Below, piece by piece: positions 9,279-18,063 of a DNA stretch of 61,340 bases. The DNA is from Paenibacillus agri. GTDB lineage: Bacteria > Bacillota > Bacilli > Paenibacillales > Paenibacillaceae. The notes beneath the pieces are model-generated. The model was not told the origin of the DNA. It saw only the letters and a list, made by a program, of their open reading frames with translations, and did no database searches. Both the position numbers and the translations under genes were made by a program. How positions within the stretch are numbered: the first letter of the stretch is position 1; each line of letters starts with the position of its first letter. The stretch spans positions 1 through 61,340 of the forward strand of contig NZ_JABWCS010000187.1 in assembly GCF_013359945.1 (NCBI RefSeq), written 5' to 3'.

Positions 9279-9318
9279 AAAAAATAAGAGCTACAAGAAA
9301 GTTACTTTCTCGTAGCTC
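9279..9318 (-). terminator. Leader attenuator (intrinsic terminator) of the ABC-F gene
   Basis: On the minus strand GAGCTACGAGAAAGT pairs with the following ACTTTCTTGTAGCTC, almost without a loop, and a T-rich run follows. It sits ~20 bases before the ribosome binding site, so it would stop transcription before the gene. The 3' arm can instead pair with the upstream sequence at 9388-9399. Confidence 0.8.
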
Positions 9319-9387
9319 AAATAAACACAACAAATCTAACCCCTTGAGGGCATAGATAAGAAGATATTGTTTGAGTGAAAAGAATAC

Positions 9388-9399
9388 GTAACTTTCTTG
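9388..9399 (-). promoter_or_regulatory. Anti-terminator arm of the ABC-F leader
   Basis: CAAGAAAGTTAC on the minus strand is exactly complementary, over 12 bases, to GTAACTTTCTTG at 9294-9305 in the terminator hairpin. The two pairings exclude each other. An 8-codon ORF (MIFRMFYL, 9428-9402) ends 2 bases before this arm and may be the sensing leader, although it lacks a clear ribosome binding site. Confidence 0.65.
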
Positions 9400-9501
9400 C
9401 ATCACAAATAAAACATGCGAAAAATCATCGCTTTTTTTGTTTTATCGCTTCGCAAGAATCCTACATATTCCTTTCAACCCCTGTCATCAATAATTAGGGC
9501 A

Positions 9502-9530
9502 ATTTTAACATGCGTGTCGTTAAATTTCAA
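9502..9530 (-). promoter_or_regulatory. Sigma-A promoter of the ABC-F gene
   Basis: TTGAAA (9525-9530), a 17-base spacer and TAAAAT (9502-9507) on the minus strand. The -35 lies just after the stop codon of the YibE/F gene. The transcript would carry a ~235-base leader. Confidence 0.7.
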
Positions 9531-10719
9531 CTTTTAAATCCGTTTCCTCTCCAACCTTACTCATAGCGATCTTTTTTTCGAAGCTCGGAATTATTTTTGC
9601 AGCAATAAAAGCAACAATCGGCACGGTCAGAACAACCCCGAAGCAACCGGCAATCCCCTGAATCACTTCGATCGTCACCATATTCATATTAGCGAGCTGG
9701 TTAAACGAAGTTTTGATCGCATACAGGATCATAAGCGAGGCAAGCGTAGTTCCGGTGATCGCCAGGATCAGCGTATTGGCCATCGTCCCCATCATATCCC
9801 GGCCAACATTGATTCCGGACTTGAACAGCTCTTTTTGCGAAAGATTAGGGTTCGTACTATAGACCTCATGCACCGATGCCGCAATAGAAATCGCCACGTC
9901 AATAATGGCACCAAGTGAGGATATCAAAATCCCTGCAAACAACATCCCGCCAAGCTGTAAGCCTGTCTCATCAGAGATCGTGATTAGTACGTCTACCTCG
10001 GCCGTATTATAACCGGAAATATGGACTAGAGAACCGAAAATATAAGCAAGCGCCCCTGAAATTATTACACCGCAAATCGTCCCCAAAATCGCAGCCCAGG
10101 ACCTGGCGGTCCATCCGTTCAACAGCAATAAAGTGACACAGGTCGTAAGAATGACAATTAGCACAGAAGCGAGAATGGGAGAATAGCCCCTGTACAGCAT
10201 CGGGATGAACAAATAGATAATGCATGCAAAGGTAAATATAATGCCCAATACTGATTTCAAGCCTTTTTTGCCGCCAATCCACCACAGCACCCCAAAGAAC
10301 AGCAAGATCATTGCTGCTATATACGGAACTCTATAATAACTGTACACAGAGATTATGTAATAGGTCGCGTCGGCAGAATCGATATTAACGATAACGGTCT
10401 GCCCTTCTTTGGCAATCACATTTAGATACACACTGACGTTATTGGTAATCTGGTGGACCTCACCCTGATGTTCTCCAGTCAAAATTTTGATCTCAAGCTC
10501 TTGTGAACCGTTGTATAAATCGCCTCGTTCAGAATCTCTGGTTAAATTCTCGCTGATGACGCGTAACACTTTAGCTTTCTCGAATGTTTTGGAAGCAGTA
10601 CTGCTCCCATGCTCGTTGTGCTTAATTTCGGAGGACTGATTGAACAGATACATGCCTAAAGAGATGCACAGAATAAGCCCGATGAAAAGCGTGACTCTTA
10701 ATTTCTTTGATGCCAGCAT
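9520..10719 (-). CDS. YibE/F family membrane protein
   Basis: A 399-residue integral membrane protein. An N-terminal anchor (residues ~9-26) is followed by an extracytoplasmic beta-rich domain (~45-125) and seven to eight hydrophobic segments. The AGILISSLGAIIDVAISIAA and DMMGTMANTLILA stretches are characteristic of the YibE/F family, whose function is not firmly known. The start ATG has GGGGGT upstream. A strong promoter for the next gene begins at its stop codon, so the two are separate units. Confidence 0.88.
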   Translation of the reverse strand: MLASKKLRVTLFIGLILCISLGMYLFNQSSEIKHNEHGSSTASKTFEKAKVLRVISENLTRDSERGDLYNGSQELEIKILTGEHQGEVHQITNNVSVYLNVIAKEGQTVIVNIDSADATYYIISVYSYYRVPYIAAMILLFFGVLWWIGGKKGLKSVLGIIFTFACIIYLFIPMLYRGYSPILASVLIVILTTCVTLLLLNGWTARSWAAILGTICGVIISGALAYIFGSLVHISGYNTAEVDVLITISDETGLQLGGMLFAGILISSLGAIIDVAISIAASVHEVYSTNPNLSQKELFKSGINVGRDMMGTMANTLILAITGTTLASLMILYAIKTSFNQLANMNMVTIEVIQGIAGCFGVVLTVPIVAFIAAKIIPSFEKKIAMSKVGEETDLKVEI

Positions 10720-10893
10720 ACTCTACCCCCATTTGATGTCCATAAGCAGCGCTCAGATTACACCAATAATCTATCCTATCATTTCAGGATTAACAAGAAA
10801 TATTTTTCATGCTTTCATTTCATGAGAATTTGATGATAATATGTGTGCGTCGGCGAATCTATCAAAATTGGTTGCGGGAGGACATCAAACTGT

Positions 10894-11982
10894 ATGAAAA
10901 AGTGGCTCAGGCTGGTGGTACTATCATTTCTCATTTGTGGAGTTTGGTTAAGCTCAGGCATACCGGTCTCACTAGCCCACGGCAATGTGAGTGTAGCCTA
11001 CTCGGACATTACACTGGAGCATAACACGATCAAATATGTACTCCAGCTAGATATGTATGACATGATGGCCGAGGTAAATCCAGATGATCCCGACCTTGCC
11101 TTGACGACTGCGGAAGTCTTGAATAAATTTTTCAGCAATCATCAGGCAGAGGTGAAGCACCTGCTGCTTACGAAGATACAACTGTATGCGGATGGTCTAC
11201 CTCTGGAAGGAAAATTGACTCAGTTTCGCTATATAGAAAAAGAGAACGAAATGCAGCCTTTTGCTGAAGCCGTGATTGAGTATCCTGTCAAAAGGAACCC
11301 CCAGCAGTTCACGCTCGATTACAATCTCGTCTTTGACCGGGATCAATGGCATGTGAATTATGTCAATCTCACCCTTGGGGAGCTGAAGAAAGAGGCTGTG
11401 CTGATTGCACAGATTACGAAGCTGCAAGTCGGCGAGCTGAAGCTGCCCGGTATACTCCAACATTTTCCCCTACTAGGGGTAGAGCAATCTTTCCGCAGCT
11501 ACGAATCGATTCTTGTGCTGGCCATCCTGATCCTTGGGTTTCAAAGCACCAAACCAGCGCTCCGAACACTCGCTATATTTGCCGCTACTCAGTCCTTAAC
11601 TTTGCTTCTCAGCGGATTGCATGTCATAGCCCTACCTGATCGCTTGTTGAATGCCCTGATTCCGTTAAGTGTTGTCTTTCTGGCGTTAAGTATTTATTAC
11701 AATCGGACTATGAAGGAGCTGCCCTGGATTGCAGGCGGACTTGGTATCATTCATGGCTTCAGGTATGCCAGCCCGTTAGTAGGACTTAGAGAAGACGTTG
11801 GGCATTTCGCCCTTTCTGTGACTGCTTTTTATGCCGGTCTTGAAGCTTCCGTGCTCCTCATTACATTAAGTTTATTAATTAGCATCAATTATTTTCGGAA
11901 GGTAAAATATTCCACAGCCTTTATTCTGGGCGCAGCCGCGCTTGTCGGACTGTTTTCTTTTACGATAAAGGTTTTCTTCTAA
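10894..11982 (+). CDS. HupE/UreJ-like membrane protein, degenerate motif copy
   Basis: A 362-residue protein with a signal peptide (MKKWLRLVVLSFL to SLAHG), an extracytoplasmic domain of ~170 residues and six to seven C-terminal membrane helices. The membrane half aligns helix by helix with the HupE/UreJ-2 type protein at 15096, but the first signature HxxxGYDH is replaced by QSFRSYES, and IAHSITL by ATQSLTL; only IHG in the last motif remains. The inner ATG 10894 is chosen because it begins a proper signal peptide; GGGAGG lies 12 bases upstream. Family members are implicated in nickel/cobalt handling; this copy may have lost that role. Confidence 0.75.
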   Translation: MKKWLRLVVLSFLICGVWLSSGIPVSLAHGNVSVAYSDITLEHNTIKYVLQLDMYDMMAEVNPDDPDLALTTAEVLNKFFSNHQAEVKHLLLTKIQLYADGLPLEGKLTQFRYIEKENEMQPFAEAVIEYPVKRNPQQFTLDYNLVFDRDQWHVNYVNLTLGELKKEAVLIAQITKLQVGELKLPGILQHFPLLGVEQSFRSYESILVLAILILGFQSTKPALRTLAIFAATQSLTLLLSGLHVIALPDRLLNALIPLSVVFLALSIYYNRTMKELPWIAGGLGIIHGFRYASPLVGLREDVGHFALSVTAFYAGLEASVLLITLSLLISINYFRKVKYSTAFILGAAALVGLFSFTIKVFF

Positions 11983-12151
11983 ATCCTTAAACGGGGAGGC
12001 GTAATATAAATTCCGATCCGAGTACTCGCACTTTCACATGGAATTAATAGAGTCGAGCATCACTTTTAACAACTGCAAGTTATATTGGTACAGGTACTCT
12101 TACAGAAAACACCGTAAGAGCGTCCAAAATTGTCCAAGGGGTGGTTGTTAG

Positions 12152-15019
12152 ATGTTAAAGAGGTTCAGTCAAAAGCAGCGCCGTGTATACACCGTCAGTA
12201 TCTTGGCTTTATCCATGCTCCTGATCATCGCATTGTTGCCACCGGGGATCTTAGGCTTTAATACCAAGATCAGCCCACTTAATGTGGCCAGAGCTGCCTC
12301 CTTCCCTTACACGATCAGGGATATTGCACTTAACCCCGGGGCAGATGAGAGCAAATTGAACTTTGCTTGGCTAACCCCAGGCCAACCTGCAGCTAGTATA
12401 GTGCAAATGGCCAAAAAATCGGATTTGAATGGCAATGCTTTTCCGGAAGCAACCAAGGTAATGACCTTTACAGGTACTGCAATACCCGCCACTACAGTTA
12501 CTGATTCGGTCTATTATTCCAACAAAGCAACGGCCTCCGGCCTGGCCAACCAAACGGAGTATGTGTACCGTGTTGGAGATGGCAATGAAGATCACTGGAG
12601 TCCCACCTACAATTACACCACCCAAGATCCTACGAACTACACCCTCATGTTTGTCGGCGATCCGCAGATCGGCTCCTCAGGCAGCGTAATCAATGATACT
12701 TACGGATGGACGAAAACATTAAACCAAGCCGTCAGCAATTTCCCCAACTTTAGCTTTATCATGTCCGCAGGCGATCAGATTGAGAATAAGTCCAGTACGT
12801 CTCTTGAAACAGAATATGATGCCTTTGAGAGTCCGGATGTACTCAGAAACCTGCCTATGGCAACTGTCGTCGGTAATCATGATGTCAACGTCAATTACAA
12901 ATATCATTTCAATGTGCCCAACGAATCGACCCTTGGCATGATGAAGGATAACCGCAATAAAGATGTTCTTACCGATAACACCTATGGCGGTGACTACTAC
13001 TACACCTACGGTGACACCTTGTTTATGGTACTTGATACCAACAATTCCAATGGTGCTGAGCATGCCAAATTCATGCAGGATACTGTGCAAGCTGTTCCCA
13101 ATACCAAATGGAGAATCGTTACGTTTCACCACGACATTTATGGCGGCGGACAAGCCCACTCTACAGAGCAAGTAATCCTCAATCTGCGGGCAGCACTCTT
13201 CCCTACGCTTGATGCTTTAGATGTGGATATGATATTCATGGGTCATGACCACTCGTATGTCAGAACTTATGTCATGAACGGAGATAATGTTCAGGGCAGA
13301 CAGTTGGTAGATAGCCAGGGCAGAGACGTCAACCCTAACGGCGCCACTTACGTTACTGCCAACTCGGCAAGCGGAAGTAAATATTACGAATTGAACACAA
13401 CCCCGGAAAGATATTCTGCCAGCCGGAGCCAGCTCCATACCCCAACGTTCTCCACGATCAAAGTAACACCGTCCAGCATTACTGTAGATACATTCCGTTC
13501 AGATACACTGGAGAAACTCGATACTTACAGCTTCGTGAAAGAACCGGAAAGTGTAAAAGTGTATTCCAATACGACACAGCAAACAGATACTTCGGCAGCG
13601 ATTGATTTCAATTATGCGATCAGCAACGCTAATGCCGTGAAGAATCTTGATACTACGTTTACGTATGACAGTACCAAAATCAAGTTCGATAGTGCTTCAG
13701 CAGCCTCAGCAACCCTGGGTACACTGACCATCAACGAAAAGCCGGGTGAGGTTAATATCAAAGCCAATCCCGAAACACCTTTCCGTTCCGAGGCCTATGG
13801 CAAGTACGAAGATTTGATCAAACTAAGCTTCAAACTTGTCAATCCGAAAAACCCTGCAGTAGCTAGCGTGAAGCTGAGTGCTTCAGCCCTTACTACGCAA
13901 AATAAACACATCGCTGTCCCATCCAACCGGGATGTGGAAACAGCCGCTGTGACAGTGGGTACGCAAGTTAACGGAATTACGCTAAGTAAAGATGCGCTTA
14001 ACTTAAACGTTGGTGAAACAGCTAATCTGAGTGCAGTTGTCGCACCAGCAGATGCAACGAACCCGGCAATCAGCTGGATCTCCAGCAACGAGTCCATCGC
14101 AACCGTTGATGCCAACGGTAAAGTGACTGCCAAGTCGGCTGGAACGGTTGAAATCACTGCAAAAGCAGTTGATGGATCTAATCTTGTCAGTAACATCAGT
14201 AAAGTCATCGTAGCTGCACCTTCAGGTGGTGGTACACCTACAACTGCACCGACGACCGCGCCAACAACTGCACCAACTGCTTCACCTACGCCTGCACCAA
14301 CAGTTGCACCGACAACTGCACCTACTTCTCCACCATCTAACTCGGGCAACTCGGGGCCAAGTACCCCAGCTACAGCAACACCAACGAAGACACCTGCACC
14401 TTCGCCAACTGCAACGCCTGCACCAGCAGCAAGCGCTACGGCGGCACCAGTTGTTACACCAGCCCCAGCAAAAGGAAACAGTAAGACCTTCACGGATGTT
14501 CCTGCAACCTACTGGGCTGCAGCCGCAATCAATGATCTGGTCTCTAAAGGTATTCTAAATGGAACAACTGCGACTTCCTTTGAGCCAGGTCGTAGCGTAA
14601 CCCGTGCAGAATTCACGGCAATGCTCGTCAGAGCTCTTGGCCTCACAGACAAAGCGACTGTATCCTTCGCGGATGTTAAAAATGGTGATTGGTATGCGGA
14701 TGCCATTGCAGCAGCGGTTAAAGCAGGGATTGTGCAAGGTACTAGCCCTTCCCTATTCGGCTCTAAAACAAATATCACCCGTGAAGAAATGGTAACGATG
14801 CTGATGCGTGGATACGAGAAGCTGCATGGCAAATCTTCTGTAAGCTCCAGTATTGCCTTCAACGATGAAGCGAAGATTTCAGCGTGGGCTACAGAATTTG
14901 TTAAAGAAGCAGCAGCACTTCAACTGATCAACGGTCGTGCCCAGGGTGTGTTCGAGCCTAAGGGAATCACTACTCGCGGAGAAGCGGCTCAAGTCATCTA
15001 TAACTTGCTCAATAAATAA
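12152..15019 (+). CDS. SLH-anchored metallophosphoesterase (purple acid phosphatase-like)
   Basis: A 955-residue secreted surface enzyme. Signal peptide ~1-49; N-terminal fibronectin-III/PAP-like domain ~52-155; calcineurin-like phosphoesterase ~160-440 with metal ligands in VGDPQIG (~168), SAGDQ (~206), GNHD (~241), FHHD (~325) and GHDHSYVRT (~363); a cohesin-like beta domain ~465-600; a bacterial Ig-like (BIG2) domain ~606-680; a Pro/Thr/Ala linker ~690-773; then three SLH domains (~778-830, 838-890, 902-953) that bind secondary cell wall polymer. It probably hydrolyses phosphate esters at the cell surface; the substrate is unknown. GGGGTGG is the ribosome binding site. It lies between two HupE-like genes. 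Confidence 0.93.
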   Translation: MLKRFSQKQRRVYTVSILALSMLLIIALLPPGILGFNTKISPLNVARAASFPYTIRDIALNPGADESKLNFAWLTPGQPAASIVQMAKKSDLNGNAFPEATKVMTFTGTAIPATTVTDSVYYSNKATASGLANQTEYVYRVGDGNEDHWSPTYNYTTQDPTNYTLMFVGDPQIGSSGSVINDTYGWTKTLNQAVSNFPNFSFIMSAGDQIENKSSTSLETEYDAFESPDVLRNLPMATVVGNHDVNVNYKYHFNVPNESTLGMMKDNRNKDVLTDNTYGGDYYYTYGDTLFMVLDTNNSNGAEHAKFMQDTVQAVPNTKWRIVTFHHDIYGGGQAHSTEQVILNLRAALFPTLDALDVDMIFMGHDHSYVRTYVMNGDNVQGRQLVDSQGRDVNPNGATYVTANSASGSKYYELNTTPERYSASRSQLHTPTFSTIKVTPSSITVDTFRSDTLEKLDTYSFVKEPESVKVYSNTTQQTDTSAAIDFNYAISNANAVKNLDTTFTYDSTKIKFDSASAASATLGTLTINEKPGEVNIKANPETPFRSEAYGKYEDLIKLSFKLVNPKNPAVASVKLSASALTTQNKHIAVPSNRDVETAAVTVGTQVNGITLSKDALNLNVGETANLSAVVAPADATNPAISWISSNESIATVDANGKVTAKSAGTVEITAKAVDGSNLVSNISKVIVAAPSGGGTPTTAPTTAPTTAPTASPTPAPTVAPTTAPTSPPSNSGNSGPSTPATATPTKTPAPSPTATPAPAASATAAPVVTPAPAKGNSKTFTDVPATYWAAAAINDLVSKGILNGTTATSFEPGRSVTRAEFTAMLVRALGLTDKATVSFADVKNGDWYADAIAAAVKAGIVQGTSPSLFGSKTNITREEMVTMLMRGYEKLHGKSSVSSSIAFNDEAKISAWATEFVKEAAALQLINGRAQGVFEPKGITTRGEAAQVIYNLLNK

Positions 15020-15040
15020 TAAAAGACAACAGGGTTTACG

Positions 15041-15064
15041 GGAATACCGTTCATATGAACGGTA
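15041..15064 (+). terminator. Hairpin after the phosphoesterase gene
   Basis: AATACCGTTCAT pairs perfectly with ATGAACGGTATT, followed by a modest T-rich stretch. It lies between the SLH protein stop and the ribosome binding site of the next gene, so it may only attenuate. Confidence 0.5.
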
Positions 15065-15095
15065 TTTCTGTTACTCTTTACAGGGAGGACGAATC

Positions 15096-16253
15096 ATGAT
15101 CCGTATCCGTGCCGCACTAAAGTTTTCCTGTTGTCTGGTGTTAGTATTTGTCATTCTTCTAATGCCGTTCGAACGGAAAGTCGATGCTCATGCATACAGT
15201 GCTGGTTACACCACCATTACTTTCACTCAGTCAGCGTTGGAAATGACCTATGCGCTTGATGATTTATCGGTAATTGAGCTTATCGGCGGGGATAACAACA
15301 AGAATGGCAAGCTTGAGGGTAGTGAATTTACTGCCGTGAGTGACCGTCTGGAGTCTTTACTTAAAGAAAATCTGCTTCTCCTTATTAATAGTGAACCTCA
15401 GGAGTGGACTCAAGTTCACAGTTTGACATTGGAACAAGAATCAGGTGCAGAAAAAGCAGTGCTCAAGGTGTCCTTTCCTCCCGTACAAGCTACCCAATCC
15501 GTATCATTAACAGATCATCTGTATTCACAGGATTCCGCTGCCAACTACGTTAATTTGTTAACCATTCATTATGGCAGCTCCAATACTACGCAGGCATTAT
15601 CCGGAAAGTATCGTGATTGGTCCATGCAGCTTAGTGACAAGGATTATGCGGGCTTGCCGCAAAATTTGCAGATTACTTCCGAAGCTTCCGACTCGACAGA
15701 AGTCCTCTCTGGATGGTTCTCTTTCTTCAAACTTGGGATGAACCATATTCTGAGCGGGTACGATCATTTACTGTTCCTGTTCTCTCTACTTCTCGCCAGA
15801 CAGACATTCAAGCAGTATGCCGCTATGATTACCGCCTTTACCATCGCGCACAGCATTACTCTTACGTTGACGGTACTCGGGATCATCAGTCTCTCGCCAA
15901 GAATCGTCGAGCCGGCGATTGCGCTGAGCATTTGTTTCGTTGCAATAGATAATATGATTCGCAAAGAAGTCAGCTATCGCTGGGTACTGACGTTTCTATT
16001 CGGTCTCATCCATGGGATGGGCTTCGCCGATATTTTAACAGAGATGCAATTGCCAAAAAGTCAGCTGGCTGTCGATTTAGTCAGTTTTAACCTGGGTATC
16101 GAGGCTGTTCAAGTGATCCTGATTGCAATTCTGCTTCCTGTACTAGGATTGCTACATAAATGGAGATTCTCCAGGCGTGCGGTGCTCGCAGGTTCGTCGG
16201 TTGCTTTTCTATTAGGCGGAGTTTGGCTGCTGCAACGACTAGTTTTTGCCTGA
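15096..16253 (+). CDS. HupE/UreJ-type membrane protein with EF-hand-like loop
   Basis: A 385-residue protein. A signal peptide ends at VDAHAYSAG, so His lies near the mature N-terminus. An extracytoplasmic domain contains DNNKNGKLEGSE, a full EF-hand loop pattern (acidic or Asn at 1, 3 and 5, Gly at 6, Leu at 8, Glu at 12). The C-terminal six or seven helices carry the HupE/UreJ-2 motifs NHILSGYDHLLF, FTIAHSITLT, FGLIHGMGFA and FNLGIEAVQ. Start ATG 15096 follows GGGAGGACGAATC; the longer open frame overlaps the previous gene. Metal (Ni/Co-like) transport is inferred from family only. It shares the plus strand with the SLH phosphoesterase. Confidence 0.85.
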   Translation: MIRIRAALKFSCCLVLVFVILLMPFERKVDAHAYSAGYTTITFTQSALEMTYALDDLSVIELIGGDNNKNGKLEGSEFTAVSDRLESLLKENLLLLINSEPQEWTQVHSLTLEQESGAEKAVLKVSFPPVQATQSVSLTDHLYSQDSAANYVNLLTIHYGSSNTTQALSGKYRDWSMQLSDKDYAGLPQNLQITSEASDSTEVLSGWFSFFKLGMNHILSGYDHLLFLFSLLLARQTFKQYAAMITAFTIAHSITLTLTVLGIISLSPRIVEPAIALSICFVAIDNMIRKEVSYRWVLTFLFGLIHGMGFADILTEMQLPKSQLAVDLVSFNLGIEAVQVILIAILLPVLGLLHKWRFSRRAVLAGSSVAFLLGGVWLLQRLVFA

Positions 16254-16296
16254 TAGCAAGGTTTTGTATACGAGATATTCGTCTTAAAACACAAAA

Positions 16297-16342
16297 GACC
16301 CGCAAGAAGGTCACTTTACTCAAAGTGTCTTTCTTGCGGGTC
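16297..16342. terminator. Bidirectional terminator between HupE-like and ABC permease genes
   Basis: GACCCGCAAGAA pairs with TTCTTGCGGGTC, continued inwards by CACTTT/AAAGTG, making an extended stem. It serves the two convergent transcripts. Confidence 0.8.
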
Positions 16343-16392
16343 ATTGTTAATGGTACCAAGCTGCTGCTTTCGCTAGAACGGCAGCTGCTTTT

Positions 16393-17178
16393 TTACGAAC
16401 CAGCGCCTTTATAACGTCTTACCCCATAGTTCCAGGCCATCAGACCGATGCCCAGGAATACCAATCCAACTACAGGCGTTAATAGCGCCATACTCTTCAT
16501 TTCGTCACGCTGCAGGAAGAGCGCTGCTGGATAGATTCCTACAAACGCAAACGGGATAATCCAGGTGAGCAGCACCTGAATCGCCCGGTTGTAGATCGTA
16601 ACTGGATAACGGCCATAGGACTGAATGTTGTACATCAGTGGAAGAATCCCGGTCGGAGCATCCGAGTAGAACGACAGCGAAGTCAAGGCCGTATAGATCC
16701 CTGTATAGATCGCTACCGCGCTCAGTGTAAAGAGGATCAGCACCGGTATCGTCCACCACTCAAACGGCAGCCCAAGATTGGAACCGCTGATCGCCATGAT
16801 GATAAGACCGATGAAAGAGCCCACTAACGCCGGTGGATCTATATTTTCCAGGAAAATCTGAAACAGGTTATGCGCCGGACGCGTCAGAATACGGTCCATC
16901 TCACCCTTGACGATATAGCGCTCACTGAAGCCCCACATGTTCACAAAACAGCTGAACACGCCGAAAGGCACCATAAAGAAGCCATAGACGAACACCACTT
17001 CGTTCTGATTCCAGCCGCCAAGGCTGTTGGTATGCATGAATATAACAAGAATGAAAATAAAGTTCGTTGCCTGAAACAACAAATCCGATATGACCTCTAC
17101 CCAAAAGTCGGCTCGATAGGTCAGCCGGGTTTTCATATAATTTTTAAGATACTCTATGACTAATCCAAAGTAATACAA
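16393..17178 (-). CDS. ABC-2 family exporter permease (second permease)
   Basis: A 261-residue protein with six hydrophobic segments, of the ABC-2-like COG3694 type. It contains RPAHNLFQIFLE after helix 2, a region shared with its partner permease (RPYNYVLVKMMQ). The start codon is TTG at 17178 with GGAGG 10 bases upstream, 6 bp after the stop of the first permease. Third gene of an ATPase-permease-permease operon; together they form an exporter of unknown substrate. Confidence 0.85.
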   Translation of the reverse strand: MYYFGLVIEYLKNYMKTRLTYRADFWVEVISDLLFQATNFIFILVIFMHTNSLGGWNQNEVVFVYGFFMVPFGVFSCFVNMWGFSERYIVKGEMDRILTRPAHNLFQIFLENIDPPALVGSFIGLIIMAISGSNLGLPFEWWTIPVLILFTLSAVAIYTGIYTALTSLSFYSDAPTGILPLMYNIQSYGRYPVTIYNRAIQVLLTWIIPFAFVGIYPAALFLQRDEMKSMALLTPVVGLVFLGIGLMAWNYGVRRYKGAGS

Positions 17179-17184
17179 ACTTCC

Positions 17185-18063
17185 TCAACCTCCCTGCACG
17201 AACAGACGCTTCCGCGCCGCATGGTATAGCCAGACAATCGGAATGAGCAGCAGCAGGAACCAGAGAACCTGAATCCCTAGCACATTCCATATTCCAACGC
17301 CCTGTACCCGTCCCGTGAACACGGAACCCGGCAGGTACGTGATTGCCTGAAACGGCAACACCTCAAGCACGGAGGACATCCAGCCCGGAAAGAGGCTGAT
17401 CGGTACGATAAGACCCGAGAACAGATCGACGACAACACGTTTCATCCGCATCATGCCCTCATTATTTTCGACGAAGAAGGCCAGCAGACCCGTGATCACG
17501 TTAATCTGCGAATTGATCAGGAAGCTGAAGAACAACATGACCAGGAATCCGATCCAAGCAGACGGCTCTGTCGGCAGATTCACCGGGAACAGCAGCATGG
17601 CAATGGCCATACCGGGGATCATGAACAGCATAAACCGGAAGAGTCCCTCTCCAAGTCCCTGCATCATTTTAACCAGTACATAGTTATAAGGCCGTATGAA
17701 TTGGATAGCGATACTACCATCCCGTATATCTGTCGAGATTTCCCTATCCAGATTGTTAAAGTAAAACGCACGCGCCATCCAGGAAACCGCAACATAGGTG
17801 GTCATCTGAGCAGCCGTAAAGCCGCCAAGTGCCTGTCCGTCGCCGTAGATTGCTTTCCAGGTAAAATAGTTGACCCCGATATTCAGTGTATAGATCAGGA
17901 TCCCTGAGTAGTAATTCACCCGGTAAGCCAGCATCGTCAGAAAACGAATCCGAATGAAATCGAAATAGGCACCGAGCAGCAGCTTGCGGCTATTGCCCCC
18001 GGAGTCGGGCCTGCGGGTGGAACCACCCGGGGAGGAAGCAGCCACACCGAGCATTTTAGACAT
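17185..18063 (-). CDS. ABC-2 family exporter permease (first permease)
   Basis: A 292-residue membrane protein with about six helices, preceded by a ~30-residue cytoplasmic Ser/Gly/Arg-rich tail. The ATG at 18063 overlaps the ATPase stop codon (ATGTCTAA), which suggests translational coupling; a longer frame to 18216 is only a shadow inside the ATPase. RPYNYVLVKMMQGLGEG is a segment common in this COG4587-type family. Pairs with the next permease as a heterodimeric membrane domain. Confidence 0.87.
   Translation of the reverse strand: MSKMLGVAASSPGGSTRRPDSGGNSRKLLLGAYFDFIRIRFLTMLAYRVNYYSGILIYTLNIGVNYFTWKAIYGDGQALGGFTAAQMTTYVAVSWMARAFYFNNLDREISTDIRDGSIAIQFIRPYNYVLVKMMQGLGEGLFRFMLFMIPGMAIAMLLFPVNLPTEPSAWIGFLVMLFFSFLINSQINVITGLLAFFVENNEGMMRMKRVVVDLFSGLIVPISLFPGWMSSVLEVLPFQAITYLPGSVFTGRVQGVGIWNVLGIQVLWFLLLLIPIVWLYHAARKRLFVQGG

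Noticed and set aside
9263..9402. 53-codon ORF running from the ABC-F leader into the ABC-F gene (minus strand)
   Set aside because: It runs straight through the terminator hairpin, has no ribosome binding site and overlaps the real start out of frame; kept only as a possible coincidence.
12098..12121. CTCTTAC...GTAAGAG hairpin before the phosphoesterase gene
   Set aside because: A seven-base stem without T-run or known operator pattern; too little to call a site.
14236..14470. ACTGCACCAAC-type short tandem repeats resembling a CRISPR or VNTR
   Set aside because: They encode the Pro/Thr linker of the SLH phosphoesterase and have no spacer structure.
13795..14493. Val/Ala/Gly-rich 232-codon ORF opposite the SLH phosphoesterase
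   Set aside because: Composition is explained by the Pro/Thr/Ala linker read on the other strand; no start signals.
14226..14558. His/Leu/Gln-rich ORF inside the linker region
   Set aside because: Frame-shifted reading of the same ACA/CCA-rich repeats of the SLH protein linker.
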